A stretch of 9,985 nt of DNA from NCBI GenBank assembly GCA_003223065.1, contig QHXU01000185.1, positions 325 through 10,309 on the forward strand, written 5' to 3'. The stretch comes from Acidobacteriota bacterium. GTDB lineage: Bacteria; Acidobacteriota; Terriglobia; Bryobacterales; Bryobacteraceae. This document shows positions 1-6,120 of the stretch, piece after piece. A program made the position numbers and the translations under genes. The notes below the pieces were generated by a model. It searched no databases. It had not been told where the DNA came from and saw only the letters and a program-made list of their open reading frames with translations. The stretch's first letter is position 1; each line of letters begins with the position of its first letter.

Positions 1-739
1 TGTCGCTGTCAAACAGCGAAATGAGTTCCATGGTGCGCCGCATGTTGCGGCGGCTATCGAGGATGAATAGCAGGTTTGCGGGCGCGTACGAATACATGGT
101 CGCGTTTTCGCCGATGAACTCCTGCAGCACCTTCGAAAGCTCGTCGACCGTAACGTATTTCAGGAAGATCAGATTGAGCATGGTCTGATCGTCCTCTGGA
201 ATATTCCGTGGATTCGTTTCCGGCCGGATCGGAAGCTTGGCGATCTGCTTGAGCTGGACGATCCGGTATATCTCACCCTCTTGGACCATCGCGGCCCCGT
301 TGATCCTCAGGATCAGATCGAGCAGGTTGCGCGCATCAAGATTTCTCGTGTCCCCGTAGGTATTGAGGATCACACCGCCTTTAACGCCCGGGTCCAGGAT
401 ATAGTTTATGCGCAACTGGCGTGCAAGCTGATCGATGACCTCGGTCAGCGAAGCATTCTGCAACGAGAGATTGCCGATCGGGGCAGTGGGTTGAGCCGGC
501 TTGGCCGGAGGGGGCTGTTGGGGAGCAGGAGGCTGTTGCGCGGCAGGAGGCTGTTGCGCGGCAGGAGCCTGTTGCGCGGGAGCAGGTTGCTGCGCGGGAG
601 GCTGTTGCGCGGGAGCAGGTTGCTGCGCGGGAGGCTGCTGTGCAGGAGCAGGCTGCTGCGCGGGAGGGGCTTGCTGCGCCGCGAGGCCGGCCGCGGCCAA
701 CGTCACGATTACGAAAGTTGCTGGATATCGAAGGATCAC
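1..739 (-). CDS. gspD: T2SS secretin GspD, N-terminal part (3' end outside window)
   Basis: Outer-membrane secretin that forms the exit channel of the type II secretion system. Only the first 246 residues lie in the window. I translated this frame by hand because it has no stop here. It starts MILRYPATFVIVTLAAAGLA, a good Sec signal peptide, followed by a Pro/Gln/Ala-rich linker (about residues 22-87). A secretin N0 domain begins near residue 88 (IGNLSLQNASLTEVIDQLAR, then INYILDPGVKG and IYRIVQ), and the start of N1 follows (LNLIFLKYVTVDELSKVL, ANLLFILDSRRNMRR). The GTG start at 739 is chosen because GGGAG lies 8 nt upstream, a signal peptide follows at once, and the GTG overlaps the original gspC stop (GTGA). 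An in-frame ATG at 760 is possible but has no clear Shine-Dalgarno sequence. The long repetitive linker between signal peptide and N0 is unusual. The pore-forming secretin domain is not visible, so its integrity cannot be judged. Confidence 0.93.
   Translation of the reverse strand, partial: MILRYPATFVIVTLAAAGLAAQQAPPAQQPAPAQQPPAQQPAPAQQPPAQQPAPAQQAPAAQQPPAAQQPPAPQQPPPAKPAQPTAPIGNLSLQNASLTEVIDQLARQLRINYILDPGVKGGVILNTYGDTRNLDARNLLDLILRINGAAMVQEGEIYRIVQLKQIAKLPIRPETNPRNIPEDDQTMLNLIFLKYVTVDELSKVLQEFIGENATMYSYAPANLLFILDSRRNMRRTMELISLFDSD
535..669 (-). repeat. In-frame tandem repeats coding for the GspD Pro/Gln linker
   Basis: Two 18-bp units (535-552 and 553-570, one mismatch) are followed by three 33-bp units. 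Those at 571-603 and 604-636 are identical; the one at 637-669 matches them at 27 of 33 positions. Both unit lengths are multiples of three, so copy-number change would alter linker length without breaking gspD. The product is a string of QQPPA, QQPAPA and QQPPAA motifs at about residues 24-69, between the signal peptide and N0, expected to be disordered and periplasmic. The identity of two neighbouring copies points to recent expansion or homogenisation by slippage or recombination. Confidence 0.9.
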
Positions 740-974
740 TTCACTTGCTCCCAATGGCATGAGGGACCAAACATGCCCTGCGTTATGACTTTCTTAAATC
801 CGCCGATTACGGTGCCCGCGGGCGAGGTGTCGCCGGTTGCGCAGGCGCGAAATCCGGCGCCCATGTCGACGCCCAGTTCGGGGTTCTTCTTGTCGAGAGC
901 GCCGCCGGCGGGAGACAGCGAGACCGCAGAAGGAGATGGCGTCGGTGGGGGCGCCGCGGCTGGCTGCTGAGGCG
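736..974 (-). pseudogene. Out-of-frame original 3' end of gspC
   Basis: This stretch continues the gspC reading frame once the 22-bp duplication is removed. It codes for 79 residues beginning TPQQPAAAPPPTP (Pro/Ala linker), followed by a compact segment that includes NPELGVDMGAGFRACATGD, SPAGTVIGGFKKVITQ and the end GPSCHWEQVK. The two cysteines, the Gly/Asp/Pro pattern and the ordinary composition look like real protein, unlike the Arg-rich sequence of the frame now in use. Its TGA (738-736) shares GTGA with the gspD start. I recall similar GDxSPxGTxxxGxxK-type tails on Acidobacteriota proteins but cannot verify this. No good start codon with a Shine-Dalgarno sequence was seen for independent translation. 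Confidence 0.75.
748..752 (-). promoter_or_regulatory. Ribosome binding site deciding the gspD GTG start
   Basis: GGGAG on the minus strand lies 8 nt before the GTG at 739. It lies inside the original gspC coding region, so gspD was probably translated by coupling to gspC. The upstream alternative ATG at 760 has no comparable site. Confidence 0.6.
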
Positions 975-1489
975 TCGGTTCTTTTGGCGCGAGCTCTCGG
1001 TTCTTTTGGCACGAGCTCTTCCAGCTTCCGTTCCACCGCCTTGCCTTTCCAGTCGAGCGTGATCTTTTGGTTGTCGAAGCTGACCAGGGTGAAGTCGCCA
1101 ACCTGCTCACCGGCGTGGTAGCGTTTCTGCACCGGTTTCGAACCAAAACTAAGGATTACAACCGGCTCACCGATCCCCATCTGGCCGTGATAGCTGGGCA
1201 GCGCGGGCATCGGCGGCTCAGGCTTGGGCGGCGGAGGCTCGATTACAACCGTGGGGTTGCGGTCTTTCGAGAAAAGCATTTTCTGGGCGACTTCCAGATA
1301 GTCCGCAGGTTTGACGGACTGCATCCGCGGCGCTGGAGGCGGCGGCAACACGGCCTTGGCTTGCGCTGCCTTTTCGAAAATGGCGCGCTCGTGCGCCTGC
1401 GTCTCGAGCCAGCGTACACGCAGGCGCCAGCCAAGAGCCACGGCAGAGGTGAGCAGAATCAGATTCAGAAAAATGAGTTTGCGGTTCAA
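794..1489 (-). CDS. gspC: GspC-like inner-membrane T2SS protein, frameshifted after residue 164
   Basis: GspC links the inner-membrane platform to the secretin; its periplasmic homology region (HR) binds the GspD N0 domain. The product as read is 231 residues. Residues 5-22 form an N-terminal membrane segment (LIFLNLILLTSAVALGW). A Pro-rich stretch follows, then an HR-like fold at about 70-160 (MLFSKDRNP, YHGQMGIGEPVVILSFG, YHAGEQVGDFTLVSFDNQKI). There is no PDZ domain. The start is TTG at 1489, overlapping the gspM stop as TTGA, with AGAGGAG 10 nt upstream; any later start would lose the membrane segment. After residue 164 a 22-bp duplication changes frame, and the last 67 residues are an Arg-rich sequence of no protein-like character ending at TAA 794-796. 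The original protein was probably 243 residues with stop at 736. The HR survives, so partial function is possible. The name rests on the fold pattern and on the position next to gspD. Confidence 0.8.
   Translation of the reverse strand: MNRKLIFLNLILLTSAVALGWRLRVRWLETQAHERAIFEKAAQAKAVLPPPPAPRMQSVKPADYLEVAQKMLFSKDRNPTVVIEPPPPKPEPPMPALPSYHGQMGIGEPVVILSFGSKPVQKRYHAGEQVGDFTLVSFDNQKITLDWKGKAVERKLEELVPKEPRARAKRTDASAASRGAPTDAISFCGLAVSRRRRSRQEEPRTGRRHGRRISRLRNRRHLARGHRNRRI
975..1018 (-). repeat. 22-bp tandem duplication that frameshifts gspC
   Basis: On the plus strand, two adjacent 22-bp copies (975-996 and 997-1018) each begin TCGGTTCTTTTGGC and end CGAGCTC. They differ only at 989 (G) versus 1011 (A). 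Twenty-two is not a multiple of three, so the extra copy moves translation out of the original frame just after residues ELVPKEP. Deleting either copy rejoins the frames into one ORF of 243 codons plus stop (1489 to 736, minus 22 nt). Confidence 0.93.
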
Positions 1490-2076
1490 AACGCAGTCAC
1501 TCCTCTTTTCTCAGGAACCAACTTCCTGGGCACCACACCGGAGATGTTCAGGTGAACGCCGATGGTCTTGTCCTTTGCGTTGGCGGAAGTGATGCGCATG
1601 TCGCTCGGCGAGATGAGTTCGGGCTGCGATGCCAGAGCCGCCAGCAGGTTCACGAGTTGTTCGATATGACATTCGATCTGTACCGCGACGCTGGCTTCGC
1701 CGTAGGAGTCGCCAAGGGGGCGGATACCGAACCCCTCTGTCGCGCGGATTTCCACCGGCGGCGTTTCGGCGGCTCCCAGGCGGCGTAGCATCTGGATCAA
1801 CTGCGCCTGCGCCTGCGCCGCCGTGTCGGCCACGATCAATCCCTTCTCCCGAGCGGCAAGTTCGGTTGAAACGTTTCGCAGAATCTCTTCCTTCGCCGGG
1901 ACGGTGGCGGCGATCTCACGCAGCCTCGCGAGCCGCTTCTCGGCAAAGGCTACCGAATCCATGGGAGCGGGAACGGAAGGCGCGGACGCGGCGGGCCAGA
2001 ACCGATAGACAAGACCCAGAATCACGGAGACGGCGAGGAAGGCGATGGCGCGGCGGTCGCGCGGTTGAATGCTCAT
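1486..2076 (-). CDS. gspM: T2SS inner-membrane protein GspM (short, PilO-like type)
   Basis: GspM is a bitopic inner-membrane protein that pairs with GspL in the platform and contacts GspE and GspC. The 196-residue product has a short cytoplasmic N-terminus (MSIQPRDRRA), one membrane segment at about 10-28 (IAFLAVSVILGLVYRFW), a predicted coiled coil at about 40-100 (AEKRLARLREI through AQLIQMLRRLG) and a periplasmic ferredoxin-like domain at about 105-183 (VEIRATEGFGIRPLG, VAVQIECHIEQLVNLLAALA, IGVHLNISGVV). This layout matches the GspM subtype-b/PilO pattern rather than enterobacterial GspM. ATG at 2076 overlaps the gspL stop (ATGA), with GGGAGG 7 nt upstream. Its stop overlaps the gspC start. 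Sequence conservation in this family is low, so the assignment relies on topology and position. Confidence 0.85.
   Translation of the reverse strand: MSIQPRDRRAIAFLAVSVILGLVYRFWPAASAPSVPAPMDSVAFAEKRLARLREIAATVPAKEEILRNVSTELAAREKGLIVADTAAQAQAQLIQMLRRLGAAETPPVEIRATEGFGIRPLGDSYGEASVAVQIECHIEQLVNLLAALASQPELISPSDMRITSANAKDKTIGVHLNISGVVPRKLVPEKRGVTAF
1500..1506 (-). promoter_or_regulatory. Ribosome binding site supporting the gspC TTG start
   Basis: AGAGGAG on the minus strand, inside the 3' end of gspM, lies 10 nt before the TTG at 1489. It supports this rare start codon, the only one that keeps the membrane segment. Confidence 0.6.
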
Positions 2077-3359
2077 TTGCCCGCCTCCCGATTGGTCCGG
2101 ATGCGGAACAGCTCCCCGCCCTGAATGCGCACCGGCGGCATAACGAAATCGGAGCCTTCAAACAAGGGCGAAGCGTCGATGACTTTGAGCAGTGGCGCGG
2201 CCTGGTCCGTCTCTCCTCCAATGACCACCTGCGTGCGCGAGATCTCCAGCAAGTTAAGCCAGGCGGGCGGCGGCAGGACGCGTGTGAGCTCGGCCAGAAC
2301 GTCCATATCGGCCTTCGAGCGGCGGTGAACTGCATCCAGCAGGAGCGTGCGTCTGCGCGTCGATTCAATCTCGCGGTCGAGCGCAGCGGCGCGTGTGGCG
2401 CGCGGATTGAGGCGGTCGATTTCGGCCTGGAGCGACCGCAGATAGCGGCGGTTTTCGATACCGGGGAACGCTGCCAGCGCACCGGCCAGCAACAGCGCCG
2501 CGGCCCCAAAGATGGCGGACGGGATCCAGAGCGTGCGCGAACTGGTCTGCCGCTGTTCGACGGGCAACAGGTTGACCCGAACAAAGAGATGCGGGCAGGC
2601 AGAGGCGAGCGCGGCGGCGTAGGACAGCGCCGGTGAAGCCGAGAGAAGTTCTCCGAGCGGCCGGGGCTGGGTGTTCGGCTCCAGCCGCAGTTCGGCTGAT
2701 GCAAGCGTCGCGGCGCGTTCGGGAGCAACATTGAAATTCGCGGAATAAACCGGCCGCGCGGCGCTTTCTCCGTAAATTTCGACCTGGCCATCCACCTGTT
2801 CACAGGCGAGGATTTCGGCAGGTGGCGTAGATCCGAACAAGCGCAGCGCCGAATATACCGCTCCGGCAGAGCACGCAAATGAACCCACCTTAATTCCGGC
2901 TTCGGAGAACAGTGTCGCGTAGCGCTCAATGACCGCGCGGCGGGCGATGGCCACCAGCAAGTTGAAATTGCCCGGAAGACGCGCCCAGCTCGAGAAGACG
3001 TCGTCTTCGTTGTACGGATGCAGACCGTCCATCTGGAACTGCACGGCGGCGGCGAGGTCCCGGTCGGAGACGCCGGGCATTGCGAGTTGCCTCACAATGA
3101 CGTCCTGGCGCGGCAGCAGCACCGTGGCAACTACATGGCTCAAACCCAGCTTTCGCAAAAACGCGGCATAGTGGGCTCCCCAGACGGAAGCGGGTTGATG
3201 AGGAACATCTTCGATCGTCAGAACGCCCAGCACTCGCGCGCCGTTCGGGCGGACGCGCACAGCGGTGATGCGAAGCGACTCCGCGCCGTGCGGACCGATG
3301 ATCTCGATACCGATGCCGCTGCCGAAGGCGACCCATTTTTTTAACACCCCCGGAATCAT
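2073..3359 (-). CDS. gspL: T2SS platform protein GspL (PilM-PilN type fusion)
   Basis: GspL recruits the ATPase GspE to the inner membrane and pairs with GspM. The 428-residue product has a cytoplasmic actin-like PilM/GspL domain (about 10-255; VAFGSGIGIEI, TVLLPRQDVIVRQLAMPGV, AVQFQMDGLHPYNEDDV, LLVAIARRAVIERYATLF). It is followed by VNLLP at 262-266, one membrane segment at 277-299, a short coiled coil (305-345) and a periplasmic PilN-like ferredoxin fold (about 352-420; DVLAELTRVLPPPAWLNLLE, VIGGETDQAAPLLKVIDAS). In type IV pili, PilM and PilN are separate and PilN holds PilM with an N-terminal (I/V)NLLP-type peptide; here that peptide sits inside one chain. The start at 3359 is chosen because ATGA overlaps the gspK stop and MIPGVLKKWVAFGSG opens the domain. 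A frame extension up to 3437 only adds gspK antiframe sequence. Confidence 0.9.
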   Translation of the reverse strand: MIPGVLKKWVAFGSGIGIEIIGPHGAESLRITAVRVRPNGARVLGVLTIEDVPHQPASVWGAHYAAFLRKLGLSHVVATVLLPRQDVIVRQLAMPGVSDRDLAAAVQFQMDGLHPYNEDDVFSSWARLPGNFNLLVAIARRAVIERYATLFSEAGIKVGSFACSAGAVYSALRLFGSTPPAEILACEQVDGQVEIYGESAARPVYSANFNVAPERAATLASAELRLEPNTQPRPLGELLSASPALSYAAALASACPHLFVRVNLLPVEQRQTSSRTLWIPSAIFGAAALLLAGALAAFPGIENRRYLRSLQAEIDRLNPRATRAAALDREIESTRRRTLLLDAVHRRSKADMDVLAELTRVLPPPAWLNLLEISRTQVVIGGETDQAAPLLKVIDASPLFEGSDFVMPPVRIQGGELFRIRTNREAGK

Positions 3360-4435
3360 TGCGCCGGCGCTCCCGCCACGGGATTTCCACCCACGCCGGG
3401 CATTCCCGCGAAAGGCGGCACGGCGAACTGGGACCACGCGTCGTCATACCAACGCAGGACATGGACGGGCATCATGTAGTAGCGAGTGCGATCCAGCAGC
3501 TTGACGACGGCCGCAGCGTTGCGCACGACCTCGGACGGAGTTCCATCGGGCCGGCGTAAACGCGCCGTGGCACGAAGGGTCCAGATCCAGTTGCCGCCGG
3601 TGCTGAGGCGCGGCGCGGGAATACCGAGATCATTGACCTCGCCCATGTTGCGGAACGGCCGCGCCTGGCGACGGCTGACCAGCGTCGCGATACCGTCCGC
3701 CGGCACGCCCAGCGCCTCCATCAGCGGTGGGCTGGCGGTGTTCACGTCGAACGGTCCAAGGGAGCCCCAAACGGAGAGGCAGTCACGCAAGCCGCCCCGG
3801 GCATAAAGGCGACCCTCGGGGTCCGCCACGTAGTTTCCGTAGAAAAGCTCCGGAGTCATCCCGCGCACCAATAGCAACTCCTCGATCTCTTCAAAGGACG
3901 CATGCCGGGACCGAAAAGTCGGAGCCAGCGAAAAGTAATACTGGTCGAACGCCGTCGGGCCTTCGGCGGCCGGGGAGCGCCAGTCGAGGATCGCCTGAAC
4001 GATCTCACGCGAACGTTCCGGATCGCCGCTGACGGCAAGCACGACGCGCAGCAGGTCGTCCGCGGAGGCGGTGTTGACGTTGAGCTTCGACGATTCGGGA
4101 ATCATCTCCACCAGGGCTTCGCCGCTCGGATAGGAGAGATAGAAGCGCGGCTTGTTCGGCTCCCAGAAACGCGCCGAGCCGTCCGGATTGCGAAAATCCG
4201 GACCCCAGCACATCCACTGGATGCCGCGTTCGACCGAGCCGGCTGCCAGATACCAGGCGCGCAGGCCGTCGGCGGCGGTGGATACGCGGTCGGTTTCGGC
4301 GCGTACAGTGGTGGCGACAGAGAAGGCGATGGCGGCGAGGGCGGCGGAGAGCCACAGGACGGCGAGCAACGCGCTGCCTTTCGTTGATTTCCGGCGGGCG
4401 AAACCGGGTGCCGCTCGCTGTTTACTGCAAGTCAT
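3356..4435 (-). CDS. gspK: Minor pseudopilin GspK
   Basis: GspK is the largest minor pseudopilin and caps the pseudopilus tip together with GspI and GspJ. The product is 359 residues. A basic leader (1-20, ending RRKSTKG) is followed by the hydrophobic N-terminal helix (SALLAVLWLSAALAAIAF, from 21). Prepilin peptidase cleavage is expected after Gly20. Position 5 of the mature protein is Ala, not Glu, which is the normal state for GspK. Two copies of the GspK helix-hairpin-helix signature are visible: KLNVNTAS at 117-124 and FDVNTAS at 229-235. Between them is the inserted domain with RSREIVQAILDWRSP. The C-terminus is a Gly/Pro/Ala-rich tail. Its start overlaps the end of gspJ by 14 nt and its stop overlaps the gspL ATG (ATGA). 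Confidence 0.93.
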   Translation of the reverse strand: MTCSKQRAAPGFARRKSTKGSALLAVLWLSAALAAIAFSVATTVRAETDRVSTAADGLRAWYLAAGSVERGIQWMCWGPDFRNPDGSARFWEPNKPRFYLSYPSGEALVEMIPESSKLNVNTASADDLLRVVLAVSGDPERSREIVQAILDWRSPAAEGPTAFDQYYFSLAPTFRSRHASFEEIEELLLVRGMTPELFYGNYVADPEGRLYARGGLRDCLSVWGSLGPFDVNTASPPLMEALGVPADGIATLVSRRQARPFRNMGEVNDLGIPAPRLSTGGNWIWTLRATARLRRPDGTPSEVVRNAAAVVKLLDRTRYYMMPVHVLRWYDDAWSQFAVPPFAGMPGVGGNPVAGAPAQ

Positions 4436-5198
4436 TGTATGGCGCCCCCACGTCGCGAGTGACGCGAATCGGAACGTTCACTGTAACTACGGGCAGACGA
4501 GCTTGATCGGCGGTGAGCGGAGCCATTTCCACGCGCACTGCCGAGGGGAGATTCGTGTGAGTCCAAATCGGCACCCACTTTCCCTCGAGCGGAGAGTCCG
4601 GCCTCGGCTCCCGGTAGAGAATCCGGCAGTAAGCGAGGCGATCGGCCAGCACGAAGGAGCCCTGGCCCATGGCCACAGGAACAAATTTCGAATCTAGGCA
4701 GAACGGCGCGGTGCTGGCCGGGCCGGAGTAGAGATGCTCGTTCACAATCAGGCGCAGGCCGCCGGCATCGGACGCAATCACCTGAAATTCGAGAAAGCGG
4801 GGATAGCCGCGCGCGCCCTCGGACATCGAGTAGGTGGACACCATCCGAAGGGTCTGTGCGGTCCCATTGAAGGTCGGGATGCGGACCGGCTGGCCTGTGG
4901 ATGAGGCGCAATCGGTGATGACGGGCATGACGCCCCCAATCTGGCGGGTCAGGATCTGTTCGATGCCCATGACCCGGCGGTTGAACTGAAGGCGGTCATT
5001 TACTTTTTCGAGCGTGACCAGGCTGGTTCGCATCGCCACCAGCATGCCGGCCGAGAGCGCCGCGACCAGGGTGATCGCGATCAGGAGCTCAATAAGAGTA
5101 ACTCCGGCTTCGGGCGAGCTGGAGACCGCTGGCTGACGCGCGCGGTTCCGTTGACCTGGGAAACCGCTGCCGTCAAGGAGCGGATGGGCCGCCATCAT
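4422..5198 (-). CDS. gspJ: Minor pseudopilin GspJ
   Basis: GspJ is a minor pseudopilin that forms the tip complex with GspI and GspK. The product is 258 residues from ATG 5198. The type IV prepilin signature is EAG/VTLIELLIA, with cleavage after Gly32 and Glu at mature position 5, followed by the hydrophobic helix ITLVAALSAGMLVAM. The globular part includes RRVMGIEQILTRQIGG and ADRLAYCRILYREP, consistent with GspJ, with cysteines at 97, 167 and 191. The leader of about 32 residues is long for a pseudopilin. Two adjacent ATGs (5198, 5195) follow GGAG; the first gives an ATGA overlap with the gspI stop. The longer frame up to 5273 merely reads through the 3' end of gspI. Confidence 0.9.
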   Translation of the reverse strand: MMAAHPLLDGSGFPGQRNRARQPAVSSSPEAGVTLIELLIAITLVAALSAGMLVAMRTSLVTLEKVNDRLQFNRRVMGIEQILTRQIGGVMPVITDCASSTGQPVRIPTFNGTAQTLRMVSTYSMSEGARGYPRFLEFQVIASDAGGLRLIVNEHLYSGPASTAPFCLDSKFVPVAMGQGSFVLADRLAYCRILYREPRPDSPLEGKWVPIWTHTNLPSAVRVEMAPLTADQARLPVVTVNVPIRVTRDVGAPYNDLQ

Positions 5199-5635
5199 AA
5201 GTCTCCGGGCTGGAGGATGCCACGGCGATATCCTTCCAGCGTGAAGCTGCGCCGCGTTTGACCGCTCATCCACCAGATTTCAAGTTCGATGCGGTCGACC
5301 ACCCACATGCCGGCCCGGGCGCCGGGCGCCGTCTCGAATGGGAGGATGCGCGCGCGCCAGCCGCACGGCACGCCGCCGCTGAATGCCGGGTCGAAAACGC
5401 CTTCCAGGGGAATGCGGCGCGGTACTTTATCATCGACCAGCAGCTCATCCATCTTTTCACGCGCGAGCAGTGTGGCGCGATCGTAATCCGTGAGCCGCGC
5501 AGCATTACGCGAAGCGGCGGCGAGACCGCTCAAGACGCCGCTGATTGCAATACCCATGATGAGCGTCGCGACGAGCACTTCGAGCAACGTAAATCCGTGC
5601 CGGCGGGCCCGGAGGTCCGCCCTCGCGCGTGTCAT
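5195..5635 (-). CDS. gspI: Minor pseudopilin GspI
   Basis: GspI is the minor pseudopilin that nucleates the tip complex with GspJ and GspK. The product is 146 residues. A basic leader ends RRHG at residue 14, then FTLLEVLVATLIMGIAISG, with Glu at mature position 5. The stretch NAARLTDYDRATLLAREKMD is typical of GspI and its short alpha/beta domain, and WWMSGQTRRSFTLEGYRR lies near the end. ATG at 5635 overlaps the gspH stop (ATGA), with GGAGG about 10 nt upstream. Gene order between H and J supports the name. Confidence 0.92.
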   Translation of the reverse strand: MTRARADLRARRHGFTLLEVLVATLIMGIAISGVLSGLAAASRNAARLTDYDRATLLAREKMDELLVDDKVPRRIPLEGVFDPAFSGGVPCGWRARILPFETAPGARAGMWVVDRIELEIWWMSGQTRRSFTLEGYRRGILQPGDL

Positions 5636-6120
5636 TGCGTTTCGGCCTCCGAGCGGGGAACTCCCGTAACCGGGTCGACGCTCACCAAAAGGCGGCGTCC
5701 GGTCTTGTTGGCGATTTCAACGCTGATGCGCGGCACGGCGCCGCCGGGATAAAGCAGAAACCGGCGCGGCTGGTCCGGGTTCTCGGGAATCGCCGGCTGC
5801 ACGGCAATGATGCGGATCGGCTCTGCCAGGTCGAGACGCCGGACGAATCCCAGGTCCGCGGATCGCGCAATCATCGAATTCTCGCGGGGCCAGATCCAGA
5901 TTTCGACCACTTGTTGACGGCGCTCGGCGCGATCGAGTGCGGTGTTGAGGAACGAGATAATAGCGTCGGAAGCCGAGCGCAGCCGGAGCGAGTCGACGCC
6001 CGAGGCGACAGAAGGATAACTCAAGCCGGCCACCAGCGCGATGAGCGTCACCACGATCAGCATTTCAACGAGCGTGACGCCGCGCCGGCTATTTGTTCGT
6101 CCAGCTAAGGATGTCTGCAT
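5632..6120 (-). CDS. gspH: Minor pseudopilin GspH
   Basis: GspH is the minor pseudopilin that joins the tip complex to the GspG shaft. The product is 162 residues. The leader MQTSLAGRTNSRRG is followed by VTLVEMLIVVTLIALVAGLS, cleavage after Gly14, with Glu at mature position 5. The C-terminal beta domain shows the GspH pattern, FLLYPGGAVPRISVEI then GRRLLVSVDPVTGVPR. The start at 6120 is chosen because it gives a normal leader and follows GGGGAAGG. It overlaps the end of gspG by 32 nt, the longest overlap in the operon. The open frame extends to 6288, but that part is gspG in another frame. The first 30 codons are close to those of gspG, reflecting shared ancestry. Confidence 0.9.
   Translation of the reverse strand: MQTSLAGRTNSRRGVTLVEMLIVVTLIALVAGLSYPSVASGVDSLRLRSASDAIISFLNTALDRAERRQQVVEIWIWPRENSMIARSADLGFVRRLDLAEPIRIIAVQPAIPENPDQPRRFLLYPGGAVPRISVEIANKTGRRLLVSVDPVTGVPRSEAETQ

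Noticed and set aside
535..669. Tandem array considered as CRISPR.
   Set aside because: Units are contiguous without spacers, multiples of three, and translate to a regular Pro/Gln linker in gspD.
740..793. Possible promoter for gspD in the stretch left untranslated by the frameshift.
   Set aside because: No convincing -35/-10 pair; the sequence is the remnant of coding gspC.
281..970. Plus-strand ORF with many Leu-Leu-Arg-Gly repeats.
   Set aside because: It is the antisense reading of the gspD Pro/Gln linker repeats and the gspC tail; no Shine-Dalgarno or protein-like domain.
1629..2636. Plus-strand ORF (335 codons) opposite gspM and gspL.
   Set aside because: Arg-rich shadow with no hydrophobic segments or motifs, fully covered by two supported genes.
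1916..2929. Minus-strand ORF (337 codons) in a second frame over gspL and gspM.
   Set aside because: Arg/Ser/Pro-rich alternative frame of genuine gspL, which has ordered domains and coupled start and stop.
6041..6120. Near-repeat of 6464-6523, considered as a DNA repeat.
   Set aside because: Both code the prepilin N-terminal helix (gspH and gspG); the likeness follows from homology of the proteins.
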